Source: Actinophytocola sp963727495
Lineage (GTDB): Bacteria; Actinomycetota; Actinomycetes; Mycobacteriales; Pseudonocardiaceae
NCBI GenBank assembly: GCA_963727495.1
Contig: CAVSGQ010000007.1
Span: 992,001-1,056,000 of the forward strand
Length of the DNA: 64,000 bases
Direction of reading: 5' to 3'
The notes beneath the pieces were generated by a model that worked only from the letters and a program-made list of their open reading frames with translations, was not told the origin of the DNA and ran no database searches. This document shows positions 48,375 to 56,867 of the stretch, piece after piece. The position numbers and the translations under genes are program-made. The number at the start of each line of letters is the position of its first letter. Position 1 is the first letter of the stretch.

Positions 48375-49303
48375 GCCATCTCCTCCTCGTGCGCGAGCAG
48401 GTGGTAGAGCACCGCCATCCGGACGTGCACGCCGTTGGCGACCTGCTGGGTGATCGCGGCCCGCGGCGAGTCCGCGACCGAGGACGCGATCTCCATGCCG
48501 CGCAGCATCGGCCCGGGGTGCAGCACGACCGCGTGCTCGGGCAGCGCGGCGAGGCGGGCCTCGCTCATCCCGTAGGCGATCGAGTACTCGCGGGCGGAGG
48601 GGAAGAACCCGCCGTGCATCCGCTCCGCCTGGACCCGCAGCATCATCACCGCGTCGACACCCGGCAGCTCGGCGTCGAACGTGTGCGAGACGGTGACCGG
48701 CCAGCGGTCCACGTGGGCGGGCAGCAGCGTCGGCGGGGCGACCAGCACCACCTCCGCGCCGAGCGTGGTGAGCAGGTGCACGTTGGACCGGGCGACCCGA
48801 CTGTGCAGCACGTCGCCGACGATCGCGACCCGCCGGCCGGCCAGCTCGCCCAGCCGCTCCCGCAGGGTGGCGGCGTCGAGCAGCGCCTGGGTGGGGTGCT
48901 CGTGGGTGCCGTCGCCCGCGTTGACCACCGAGGTGCCGGCGTCGGTGAGCCAGCCCGCGAGGCGCTGCGCGGCGCCGGACGCGGGGTGGCGGACGATCAC
49001 GCAGTCGGCCCCGGCCGCGGCGAGCGTCAGCGCGGTGTCCCGCAGCGACTCGCCCTTGCCGACGCTCGACCCGCTCGCCGACACGTTGACCACGTCGGCG
49101 CTCATCCACTTGCCGGCGATCTCGAAGGAGACGCGGGTGCGGGTGGACGCCTCGTAGAACATGGTGATCACGGTGCGGCCGCGCAGTGTCGGCAGCTTGC
49201 GGACCTCGCGGCCGAGCAGCGTGCGCTTGAGCTTCTCGGCGGTGTCCAGCACGGCGGTGGCCGCGTCCGCGCCGAGCCCCTCGGTGGCCAGGAGGTGCCT
49301 CAT
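48371..49303 (-). CDS. pyrB: Aspartate carbamoyltransferase catalytic chain
   Basis: Joins carbamoyl phosphate and aspartate. About 310 residues from ATG 49303 (MRHLLATEGL). Carbamoyl-phosphate motif STRTRVSFE near residue 53, HPTQALLD near residue 134, and HPGPMLRG near residue 266. No pyrI follows. ATG overlaps the pyrR stop by 4 nt. Confidence 0.97.
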   Translation of the reverse strand: MRHLLATEGLGADAATAVLDTAEKLKRTLLGREVRKLPTLRGRTVITMFYEASTRTRVSFEIAGKWMSADVVNVSASGSSVGKGESLRDTALTLAAAGADCVIVRHPASGAAQRLAGWLTDAGTSVVNAGDGTHEHPTQALLDAATLRERLGELAGRRVAIVGDVLHSRVARSNVHLLTTLGAEVVLVAPPTLLPAHVDRWPVTVSHTFDAELPGVDAVMMLRVQAERMHGGFFPSAREYSIAYGMSEARLAALPEHAVVLHPGPMLRGMEIASSVADSPRAAITQQVANGVHVRMAVLYHLLAHEEEMA

Positions 49304-49890
49304 GCCCGGTTCTCCGTCCGCCACAGAAGGACCGCGTCGCGGCCGTCGGTCTCCTCGAGCTGCACGTGGACCTCCTCGGTGCGGGAGGTCGGCACGTTCT
49401 TGCCGACGTAGTCCGCGCGGATCGGCAGCTCGCGATGGCCGCGGTCGACGAGCACCGCGAGCTGCACCGCGCGCGGGCGGCCGGCGTCGCGCAGGGCGTC
49501 GAGAGCGGCGCCGACGGTGCGGCCGGAGTAGAGCACGTCGTCGACCAGGACGACCAGCTGGTCGTCGACGCCGACCGGCGGCAGCTCGGTCGCACCGAGC
49601 GGGCGGGTCGGGCGGCGGCGGAGGTCGTCGCGGTAGAGCGTGATATCGAGCACACCCGTCGGGACCCGGATGCCCGAGAACTCGGCGATCCGGTCGGCCA
49701 GCCGGGCGGCGAGCGGCGCGCCGCGGGTGGGTATGCCGAGAAGAACGACAGGTGCTGCGTCGGCTGCGCCGAGCGAGGTGCGCTCGATGACCTGATGGGC
49801 CATTCGGGCGACCGTACGTGCGACGTCGCCGGCCGACAGCAGCTCCCGCTGCCCGGCCGGTTCCGCCGCGCCGCGGTTGCGCGGTGCCAC
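49300..49890 (-). CDS. pyrR: Pyrimidine operon regulator / uracil phosphoribosyltransferase PyrR
   Basis: RNA-binding regulator that senses UMP; also has phosphoribosyltransferase activity. About 196 residues from GTG 49890, preceded by GGAGG at a 6-nt spacing. PRPP loop VVLVDDVLYSGRTVGAALDAL near residue 121; GIPTRGAPLA and the IERT segment are typical. First gene of the pyr operon, with a PyrR-binding leader directly before its ribosome-binding site. Confidence 0.97.
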   Translation of the reverse strand: MAPRNRGAAEPAGQRELLSAGDVARTVARMAHQVIERTSLGAADAAPVVLLGIPTRGAPLAARLADRIAEFSGIRVPTGVLDITLYRDDLRRRPTRPLGATELPPVGVDDQLVVLVDDVLYSGRTVGAALDALRDAGRPRAVQLAVLVDRGHRELPIRADYVGKNVPTSRTEEVHVQLEETDGRDAVLLWRTENRA

Positions 49891-49896
49891 GGCTGA

Positions 49897-49923
49897 CCTC
49901 CTTCCCCGCCTCGCCGGACGGGT
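49897..49923 (-). promoter_or_regulatory. PyrR-binding RNA loop next to the pyrR ribosome-binding site
   Basis: The reverse-strand leader reads ACCCG-TCCGGCGAGG-CGGGG at 49904-49923: a short stem capped by a loop matching the PyrR-binding consensus UCCNGNGAGGY at every defined position. Only 2 nt separate it from the GGAGG ribosome-binding site (49897-49901). Translational repression by PyrR at such a site is known in Mycobacterium smegmatis; applying it here is inference. Confidence 0.75.
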
Positions 49924-49966
49924 CCTTAAAGGACGTCTGATCTGCGCCTTTGCTGGGCGCGCTAGC

Positions 49967-49994
49967 ACCGTACCAGGCGCAATGGATCCACCAA
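49967..49994 (-). promoter_or_regulatory. Predicted promoter of the pyr operon
   Basis: On the reverse strand TTGGTG (-35, 49989-49994), 16-nt spacer, TACGGT (-10, 49967-49972). This gives a leader of roughly 70 nt that includes the PyrR loop. Confidence 0.5.
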
Positions 49995-50040
49995 CCGGGT
50001 GGTAATCCTGCGAATCAACCAACTCTGTTCACAGATCAGC

Positions 50041-50068
50041 TTGACCTGGTGACAACTGTGGGTAACCA
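50041..50068 (+). promoter_or_regulatory. Possible bldD promoter
   Basis: TTGACC (50041-50046), 16-nt spacer, TAACCA (50063-50068), about 78 nt upstream of the bldD start. The -10 box is a weak match. BldD represses its own gene in Streptomyces, but I could not place a clear BldD box here. Confidence 0.35.
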
Positions 50069-50145
50069 TTACTCTGCGTGTTGATATGCGGCTACCCGCG
50101 GCATCCGTGATCGGCCAGCGGGGCGAATGAATGGAGAATCGCCAT

Positions 50146-50634
50146 ATGGGCGACTACGCCAAGGCGCTGGGGAGCAAACTCCGCGGCATCCGCCAGCAGC
50201 AGGGGCTGTCCCTGCACGGCGTCGAGCAGAAGTCCGGCGGCCGGTGGAAGGCCGTCGTGGTGGGCTCGTACGAGCGGGGTGACCGGGCGGTGACCGTGCA
50301 GAAGCTGGCCGAACTGGCCGACTTCTACGGCGTGCCGGTGGTCGAGCTGCTGCCCGAGGGGCGGGTACCGTCCGGTGCCGAGCCGGCCACCAAGATCGTG
50401 ATCAACCTCGAGCGGCTCCAGCAGCTGCCCGCGGAGAAGGTGGGCCCGCTCGCCAGGTACGCGGCCACGATCCAGAGTCAGCGCGGGGACTACAACGGCA
50501 AGGTGCTCTCCATCCGCACCGAGGACCTCCGCTCGCTGGCGATCATCTACGACATGACGCCGGGCGAGCTCACCGAGCAGCTCATCGACTGGGGGGTGCT
50601 GCCACCCGAGGCCCGTCCGTCCAAAGAGGACTGA
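50146..50634 (+). CDS. bldD: Developmental regulator BldD (c-di-GMP-binding)
   Basis: Master repressor of development in sporulating actinobacteria, dimerised by tetrameric c-di-GMP. About 162 residues from ATG 50146 (MGDYAKALG), with GGAG at 9 nt; ATG 50131 lies upstream. The N-terminal HTH has LRGIRQQQGLSLHGVE and VVVGSYERGDRAVTVQKLAELADFYGV. The C-terminal domain holds the c-di-GMP signature RGD-X8-RxxD exactly, as RGDYNGKVLSIRTED. Divergent from pyrR, as in many relatives. Confidence 0.96.
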   Translation: MGDYAKALGSKLRGIRQQQGLSLHGVEQKSGGRWKAVVVGSYERGDRAVTVQKLAELADFYGVPVVELLPEGRVPSGAEPATKIVINLERLQQLPAEKVGPLARYAATIQSQRGDYNGKVLSIRTEDLRSLAIIYDMTPGELTEQLIDWGVLPPEARPSKED

Positions 50635-50658
50635 GCCGCGCATCTTCCGGTCAGGGCA

Positions 50659-50699
50659 CCGGGCTCGCGGGTCCGTGAGAACGGGTCCCGCGAGCCCGG
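50659..50699. terminator. Bidirectional hairpin between bldD and the EamA gene
   Basis: CCGGGCTCGCGGG (50659-50671) pairs perfectly with 50687-50699; the 15-nt interior can pair further. It lies 25 nt past bldD and 8 nt past the convergent EamA stop. Confidence 0.8.
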
Positions 50700-50706
50700 C
50701 CGGAGG

Positions 50707-51642
50707 TCAGCCGGCGGCCGAGGCGGTGGGCTCGGCCGGGGTGGCCGGGCCGGGCCGCGGCGGGCCCGGCCGGCGGGAGCGGGCCCGGGTGATCGCCACG
50801 CCGGCCAGGCACAGCGCGCCGCCCACGAGCGTGAGCAGGCCGGGGACCTCCGAGAGCAGCAGCCAGGACATCACGATCACGATCGCCGGCACGGCGTAGG
50901 TCGTCGCGCCCATCTTCGCGGCCGTCGTGCGGGCCAGGGCGTAGGCCCAGGTGACGAACGCGAGGGCGGTCGGGAAGACGCCCAGGTAGATCACGTCCAG
51001 GGTGGCCGGCAGCGGGGCGGTGCCCACCTCGGAGACCAGCTGCCCCGCGAACGGCAGGCACGCCACCGCGCCGACCAGGCAGCCGAACGTCGTGACCTGC
51101 ACCGCGGAGGCGTGCCGCAGCGCGGGCTTCTGGCAGGTCACGCCGGTCGCGTAGGTCGCGGCCGCGACCACGCACAGCACCACCCCGAGCACCGAGGCCG
51201 ACCCGCCGCCGGAGGTCGCGAACCCGACCACGACCGCACCCGCGAACGAGACGGCGATACCGGCGAGCACCCGGCGCGGGAAGCCCTCCCGGAGCAGCCA
51301 GCCGGACAGCAGCGCGATCAGCACCGGGCCGACGTTCACGACCATGGCCGCGGTGCCGGCGTCGACCTCCCGCTCCCCCCAGTTGAGCGCGACCATGTAG
51401 ATCCCGAACCAGAGCACCCCGGACGCGAGGATGCCCGGCCACGCCGCGCGCGGCGGCCGGCCCTCCCGGCGCACCAGCAGCACGAGCACCAGCACGAACG
51501 ACCCGGCGAGCAGCCGGCCCAGCGCCAGCGCCCCCGGCGAGTAGGACGCGCCCGCGTCCCGGATGGCGACGAACGCCGACGCCCAGAACAGGACCGTGAC
51601 CCCGGCGGCGACGAGGCTGCGCCGGTCGATGGAGTTGGTCAT
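50707..51642 (-). CDS. EamA/DMT-family transporter
   Basis: 311 residues with about ten transmembrane helices in two EamA repeats (residues 8-140 and 150-285), as in RhaT/YdcZ-type exporters of metabolites. The substrate cannot be told. The last 25 residues are Pro/Ala-rich and cytoplasmic. Sits between bldD and nusB, where it is not part of the conserved order, and has an intact frame beside the indel-rich block. Confidence 0.9.
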   Translation of the reverse strand: MTNSIDRRSLVAAGVTVLFWASAFVAIRDAGASYSPGALALGRLLAGSFVLVLVLLVRREGRPPRAAWPGILASGVLWFGIYMVALNWGEREVDAGTAAMVVNVGPVLIALLSGWLLREGFPRRVLAGIAVSFAGAVVVGFATSGGGSASVLGVVLCVVAAATYATGVTCQKPALRHASAVQVTTFGCLVGAVACLPFAGQLVSEVGTAPLPATLDVIYLGVFPTALAFVTWAYALARTTAAKMGATTYAVPAIVIVMSWLLLSEVPGLLTLVGGALCLAGVAITRARSRRPGPPRPGPATPAEPTASAAG

Positions 51643-51714
51643 GGCGCCAACATAGGGCGACCCGCCGACACGATCTCGCGAGTTTCGGACCTCGGGACGT
51701 CCGGAGTGGATCTG

Positions 51715-52136
51715 CTACAGGGTGGCGCGCAGCCGCTCGGCGATGGTCGCCAGGCGGCCGAGGACGCCGTTGACGAACCGGGGTGAGTCGTCGGTGGAGA
51801 GCATGCGGGCGAGCTGGACCGCCTCGTCGACGGCGACCGCGTCCGGGACGTCGGAGGCCCACAGCAGCTCGTAGACCCCCAGCCGCAGGATCGCGACGTC
51901 GACGAACGGCATCCGGTCCAGCGTCCAGCCCTCGGCGTGCTCGGTGAGCAGCTCGTCGATCCGCTCCCGGTGGGCGACGACGCCCTCCAGCAGCGTCGTG
52001 GCGTAGTCGTTCGGGGACCGGGTGCTCGGTCACCGCGGTGCGCTCGGCGTGCAGGACCAGCCGGGTCGGCGTCGCGCAGCGCCGCCGCGTACAGAACCTC
52101 GACGGCGCGCTTGCGGGCCTTGCTGCGCGCGCCCAT
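51715..52136 (-). pseudogene. nusB: Transcription antitermination factor NusB, frameshifted
   Basis: Start MGARSKARKRAVEVLYAAALRD (ATG 52136) is typical NusB. The sequence then moves through a second frame (TRLVLHAERTAVTEHP-like, near 52070-52020) before the conserved C-terminus PFVDVAILRLGVYELLWA in a third frame, ending at 51715. At least two single-base indels. The span of 422 nt is about right for an intact gene. NusB is normally retained, so these are more likely sequence errors than decay. Confidence 0.85.
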
Positions 52137-52170
52137 CCAGTGCTCTCGGTCGGCGGGCACTAGTGCCCCG

Positions 52171-52738
52171 TCAAGAGCTGACGCGGCCGAGGTAGCGACC
52201 GTCGCGGGTGTCCACCTTGACCTTCTCGCCGGTGGTGAGGAACAGCGGCACCTGGATCTCCGCGCCGGTCTCCAGCGTGGCCGGCTTGGTGCCGCCGGTG
52301 GAGCGGTCGCCCTGCAGGCCCGGGTCGGTGTGCTTGATGACAGCTCGACCGAGGTGCCGGCAGCTCGACGAACAGCGGCGCGCCCTCGTGCGTCGCGACC
52401 TCACCGGTCTGGTTCTCCAGCAGGAACTGCGAGGCGTCGCCGAAGACGTCGCCGGCGATGTGGATCTGCTCGAAGTCCTCGCCGTCCATGAAGACGAACT
52501 CGTTGCCGTCCTGGTACAGGTAGGTCATGTCGCGGCGGTCGACGGTGGCGGTGTCGACCTTGACGCCCGGCGTTGAACGTCTTGTCCACGACCTTGCCCG
52601 ATGAGCACGTGCTTCAGCTTGGTGCGCACGAACGCCGGGCCCTTGCCGGGCTTCACGTGCTGGAACTCGACGACGGTCCAGAGCTGGCCGTCGAGGTTGA
52701 GGACCAGGCCGTTCTTCAGGTCGTTGGTGGATAGCCAC
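52171..52738 (-). pseudogene. efp: Elongation factor P, frameshifted
   Basis: Rescues ribosomes at polyproline stretches. Read with corrections, the product runs from about NDLKNGLVLNLDGQLW to the C-terminal end GEKVKVDTRDGRYLGRVSS. Extra bases are visible after the GTG 52738 start (GGCT-A-TCCACC), in GTGCTC-A-TCGGGC near 52600, and in GCCGG-G-CGTC near 52570. Bases are missing near 52350 (ELPxTSVELVIKHTDPG). The middle (DRRDMTYLYQDGNEFVFMD) is intact. Essential-type gene; sequence error is the simplest reading. Confidence 0.87.
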
Positions 52739-52779
52739 GGGATCGAATCTCCTACCGTGGCCTGTTCTTCGGCAACGGG

Positions 52780-53897
52780 TCAACAATCCGAGGTCTGCTT
52801 GGTCGTCAGCGTGAGAAGCTCCGGATCGCCGTCCCGCACGACGAGCGTGTCCTCGATGCGGACACCGCCCCTGCCGGACAGGTACACGCCCGGCTCCACG
52901 GTGACTGCCATGCCGGCGGACAGTCTACCTGCGCCGTCTTGCCGATGCCCGGGGCCTCGTGGATCTCCAGACCGACGCCGTGCCCGAGGCCGTGCAGGAA
53001 CTCCTCGCCGCGTGGCCCGCTCGACGACACTGCGCGGGCCGCCGCGTCGACATCGCGCACCTCCGCGCCCGGCCGCAGCGCCGCCCGGCCGGCCGCCTGC
53101 GCGGCCGCCACCAGGTCGTAGACTCGCGCTGCCAGTCGCGCCGGGCTGCCGAGCACGAACGTGCGCGTCATGTCCGAGTGGTAGCCCGTCGACCAGCGCG
53201 CCGAAGTCGAGCTTCACCAGGTCGCCCGTCGCGCAGCACGGCGTCGGTCGGGCCGGTGGTGCGGGACCGCCGAGTTCGGCGCCGGCGGCCACGATCGTCT
53301 CGAACGACGCCGCGTCGGCGCCGTGGTCGAGCATCAGGCTCTCCAGCTCGCGGCCGACCTCGCGCTCGGTGCGGCCCGCGGCCGCAGGCCGCCGTGCTCG
53401 ATCAGGTCGGCGAGCGCCGCGTCGGCGGCCGCGCACGCCAGCCGCAGCGCGTCGATCTCGCCGTCGTCCTTGACCATCGCGCAGCATCCTCGACCAGCGC
53501 CCGGCGCGCGGACCAGCGCGACGCCGGTCGGCGGCCTCGGTCAGCGCGTCCAGTTCCGTCGACGGTGACCCGGTGGCTCTCGAAGCCGGTGCGGCGGTAC
53601 GCCGTGCCCGCCGCGGCCCGCTCGACCAGAGCGGGCGCGCACGGCCGCTCGACCATCCGCTCGAGATCGGGCACCTGCTGCGGCGGACTGGGTCAGGTAG
53701 CGGCCGTCGGTGCAGAACACCGTGCGCGCCTCGTCGTCGTGCTCGTCACCGGAGTGCACGAGCAGCGCGGCGTTGGACCCGGTGAAGCCGGTCAGGTAGC
53801 GCACGTTGAGCAGGTCGGTCACCAGCAGGGCATCCAGGTCGCGCTCCCGCAGTCGGGAACGCAGCGCCGCGCGGCGGCGACTGTGCGTCTCGGCCAT
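52780..53897 (-). pseudogene. pepQ: Xaa-Pro peptidase (M24 family, PepQ-like), frameshifted
   Basis: Proline-specific metallopeptidase. N-terminus from ATG 53897 (RLRERDLDALLVTDLLNVRYLTGFTG) is intact to about 53690. M24 catalytic segments are all recognisable but scattered over three frames: GRELESLMLDHGADAASFETIVAAGAE, LVKLDFGALVDG, FLHGLGHGVGLEIHEAPGIG, GMAVTVEPGVYLSG and GGVRIEDTLVV. I count at least seven frame changes. Normal partner of efp and nusB in this gene order. Whether it is a true pseudogene cannot be told from sequence alone. Confidence 0.85.
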
Positions 53898-53935
53898 GCG
53901 TGCGAGCCTACTGGCGGGGCGCCTACGCTGTGGCC

Positions 53936-54421
53936 GTGCAGACGACCCTGCGAACCTGGCTGCTGCGCGGTGCCGTGCTGGCCCTCGTGCACGCCGCGGC
54001 CGAGACGGCGCGGGCCGATTTCGGGGTGCATCATCCGACGTCGCGCACGGTCTTCGAGGCGGTCACGCTGGGCGTGCTCGTCGGGGTGGCCGCGGTGTGG
54101 GGCGTGATCGACACGTGGCGCGACGTCCCCGAGCGGGGCAAGGTGTGGCTGATCGCCTCGCTGATCGCCGGGTGGGGCGCCGCGGTGCTGAGCGTCATCG
54201 GAAAGTCGATCTTCGTGGACCAGACCGGGGTGGCCGACCTCGGCGGTGCGCTGACCGGCGGGGCGGCGTTCACCGCGCTGCTGGTGCTGGTGCCGGCCTG
54301 CGTCGGGTTGCTCGCCGGGCGGTGGATCCGGGTGCCGGGCCTCGCCCGGCTCGCGGACGGAGACGAGCCGGGCGAGGCGGAGGATCAGCGCGGCCCGTCG
54401 AGATCCGGGCCGCGCGCGTAG
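53936..54421 (+). CDS. B-4DMT-type small membrane transporter
   Basis: About 161 residues with four hydrophobic helices (residues 5-22, 38-56, 66-88, 98-125), resembling the actinobacterial B-4DMT family. Substrate unknown. Start at GTG 53936 (VQTTLRTWLLRG) by fit to the family; there is no clear ribosome-binding site, and the frame opens at 53900, 3 nt after divergent pepQ begins. Its last 37 nt overlap the 3' end of the convergent lipoprotein gene. Confidence 0.75.
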   Translation: MQTTLRTWLLRGAVLALVHAAAETARADFGVHHPTSRTVFEAVTLGVLVGVAAVWGVIDTWRDVPERGKVWLIASLIAGWGAAVLSVIGKSIFVDQTGVADLGGALTGGAAFTALLVLVPACVGLLAGRWIRVPGLARLADGDEPGEAEDQRGPSRSGPRA

Positions 54422-55917
54422 GAGTCCCACTGGTCGTCGGACAGCCGGCGCACCGGCGACGAGTTCAGCGTGGCGGCGTCGGCCGGCGCGAACCGCCACA
54501 GCTTGCCGTCCAGGACGAACCCGGTCCCGCGGCCCGGCGCGGCGAGCGCCTCGGTGCCCGGTCGCAGCCGCGCGGCCACGGCGACGCCGGCCAGCGCCGG
54601 CACCGGCTCGTCGAGGATGCGCACCGCGAGCTTCTCCGCCACGCTGCGCCGCTCGACCCGCACGAGCGCGCCGTCGACCACGAGGTCGATGGTGCGCTTC
54701 GGGGACGGCATGGCGAACCCGTCGAGCGCGAGCAGTGCCCGGCCCTCCTGCGCGCAGGCGTCGAACCCGCGGACGTCGAGCCCGAAGTGGCGCAGGTCCG
54801 ACGGCCCGTGGCGGCCCTGCCTGGTGGCGCGGACCAGGTCGATCGACGCCGTGCCGCACGGGTCGGCCGTGGCGACCACCGCGTGCCCGTCCGGCCGGCG
54901 GACCAGGCCGGGACCCTCCCGCCAACGGCCCGGCACCAGCACCGGCGCGTAGGGGTTGGTGCGGAAGTCCATGTCCCAGAAGGTGATCGTGGTGCCGTCG
55001 CTGGTCTCGTGCGCGACGGCGAACGCGGCCAGCGAGTCCACCCACATCCAGTCCGCGCTGAACGCGTCGACGATCGACCGTGGCCGCGCGCCGGTGTCCG
55101 GCACGGGCTCGAACCCGTCCGGGCCGAGCGCCTCGACGCCGGTGGTGAAGGCCGGGTCGGGCGAGCGCAGGACGAACTGGCCGGCGCCGTTGTGGCCGGT
55201 GCCGTCGCCGGTGGTGTCGGTGAACATCAGGTAGAACCTGCCGCCGAGGTACAGCGCGGACGGCTGGCCGGCGCCGTAGGTGTTGCCGTTGGAGACGTGC
55301 CGGGCGGCGGTGACCAGCGGCCGGCCGCCGTTGGCGCGGGTCCACACGCGACCGTCGGGGCTGGTGGCGAGGCCGATCGCGTTGCCGTGCGCGTGGTCGC
55401 CGGTCGCGCCGGTGTAGTACATGAAGTAGGTGTCCCCCACCCGGATGACCGAGGGGTCGCAGGTGTGCACGCCGTCGAAGCCGCCGGGCCTGCCGGAGAA
55501 GATCGGGGTGGCGCGCTGCCCGTCGGGGCCGGTGAACGGGCCGTTCATCGAGCGGGACTCGGCCATCAGGATGTCGTCGCCGGGCGGGTTCGCGACGCCG
55601 AGCTGGCTGCACCACCACATGCGGTAGCGGCCGCGGTCGAGCAGGACCGTCGGCGCGTAGTTGTACGGGGCGTCGCCGCCGCCGGCCGCGATGACGCCGG
55701 GGCTCTTGCGGCCCTTGCGGACGGTGAGGACGAGCGGGGCGGGGTTGCCGGGGCGGGGATCGGCCGACGGCGAGGGGGTTCTGCCGGGCACCACCGCGAT
55801 CGCCGGGCCGTCGCCGGGCTGGGGTGATGCCTCGCTGTTCGTGCAGGCGGCGGCGAGGGCCAGCACCAGCGACGCGGTGACCAGGGCGGCCGGTCTTCGA
55901 CGGTGCGTGATGCGCAT
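54385..55917 (-). CDS. Lipoprotein with glycosidase-like beta-propeller
   Basis: About 510 residues from ATG 55917 (MRITHRRRP), with GGAGG 10 nt upstream. Lipoprotein signal: basic start, hydrophobic stretch, lipobox LAAAC near residue 28. A Ser/Pro-rich linker follows. The body has repeated blade-like motifs (YNYAPTVLLDRGRYRMWWCS, DPSVIRVGDTYFMYYTG, QPSALYLGGRFYLMFTD) as in GH43/GH32/GH68-type five-bladed propellers. The DPSVI and MWW/MYY patterns suggest carbohydrate binding or cleavage. Substrate unknown; I cannot name the family firmly. Confidence 0.8.
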   Translation of the reverse strand: MRITHRRRPAALVTASLVLALAAACTNSEASPQPGDGPAIAVVPGRTPSPSADPRPGNPAPLVLTVRKGRKSPGVIAAGGGDAPYNYAPTVLLDRGRYRMWWCSQLGVANPPGDDILMAESRSMNGPFTGPDGQRATPIFSGRPGGFDGVHTCDPSVIRVGDTYFMYYTGATGDHAHGNAIGLATSPDGRVWTRANGGRPLVTAARHVSNGNTYGAGQPSALYLGGRFYLMFTDTTGDGTGHNGAGQFVLRSPDPAFTTGVEALGPDGFEPVPDTGARPRSIVDAFSADWMWVDSLAAFAVAHETSDGTTITFWDMDFRTNPYAPVLVPGRWREGPGLVRRPDGHAVVATADPCGTASIDLVRATRQGRHGPSDLRHFGLDVRGFDACAQEGRALLALDGFAMPSPKRTIDLVVDGALVRVERRSVAEKLAVRILDEPVPALAGVAVAARLRPGTEALAAPGRGTGFVLDGKLWRFAPADAATLNSSPVRRLSDDQWDSYARGPDLDGPR

Positions 55918-55970
55918 CGTGGAAGCGCCTCCGATGAGAATCCCCGTGATGTCTCTGGATAGTGTAGTGA

Positions 55971-56867
55971 TCACTCGCCGTGTTCGCGGACGACCAGCTC
56001 CACCTCGAAACCGTCGTCGTTCTCCAGGTAGGCCGCGAGGTGGTCGGGGCCGCCGGCGTGGGGGTGCCGGTCGGCGAACATCAGCCGCCAGCCGTGCGCC
56101 GGCGCGGCCGCGGTGATCCGGTCGAGCTCGGCGCGGTCCTCGACGTGCAGCGCCAGGTGGTTCAGCCCGGGGCGGGTCCGCTCGTGCCGGGAGCCGCGCC
56201 GGTCCGGCGAGTCCTCGACGACGACGTAGGCGGCGCCGCGCCGCCAGCTCACGCCGCGCGGCCAGCGCTGGTACTCGCGCCAGCCCAGCTCGGTGAACAG
56301 CCAGCCGAAGGACTTCTCGGCGCTCGCCAGGTCGGCGACCCACAGCTCGACGTGGTGCACGCCGGCCGGTGCCAGGAGGCTGACGAACACGTCGTGGACG
56401 GCGCCGCGGCGCTCGCGGGTGCCGACCCGGACGAACCCGAGCCCTTCGGTGAACCGCCTGCCCCGGGCGTTGTCCGACCGGACGAGCGCGAACACGGCCG
56501 GGGCGCCGAGCGCGTGGTGGGCGTGGTCCACGATCGCGCGGGCGGCCTCCCCGGCCACCCCGGTCCCGCGGTGCTCGCGGGCGACGAACCAGCCGCATTC
56601 GAGCACGCGGCCGGCCACCTCGGTGGCGACCCGCAGCTGCGCGAAGCCGACCGGTTCGCCGTCGAGCTCGACGATCCAGTCGCCGGTGCCGGCCGGGCCG
56701 CGCCGGTCGAGCCGGTCCCGGACCAGTGAGGCGACCACGGTGGGGTCGGTGAGGTCGTGCTCCTCGTCGCGGCCGGGTTCGGGTTCGCCGAACATCGCGA
56801 CGAGCACGCCGGCGTCGTCCGCGCGGAGCGGGCGAAGGGTGAGCCGCCCGGTGTGCAGCGTGGTCAT
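55971..56867 (-). CDS. GNAT acetyltransferase fused to a VOC-domain protein
   Basis: 298 residues from ATG 56867 (MTTLHTGRLTLRPLRADDA). Residues 1-165 form a RimJ/RimL-type GNAT domain with the acetyl-CoA loop REHRGTGVAGEA. Residues 172-298 form a VOC/glyoxalase-like domain (GVHHVELWVADL, LNHLALHVEDRAELD, YLENDDGFEVELV). Both halves look complete, so this is a fusion rather than a frameshift. Substrate unknown. Its ATG overlaps the aroQ stop, so it is translated with the shikimate genes. Confidence 0.88.
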   Translation of the reverse strand: MTTLHTGRLTLRPLRADDAGVLVAMFGEPEPGRDEEHDLTDPTVVASLVRDRLDRRGPAGTGDWIVELDGEPVGFAQLRVATEVAGRVLECGWFVAREHRGTGVAGEAARAIVDHAHHALGAPAVFALVRSDNARGRRFTEGLGFVRVGTRERRGAVHDVFVSLLAPAGVHHVELWVADLASAEKSFGWLFTELGWREYQRWPRGVSWRRGAAYVVVEDSPDRRGSRHERTRPGLNHLALHVEDRAELDRITAAAPAHGWRLMFADRHPHAGGPDHLAAYLENDDGFEVELVVREHGE

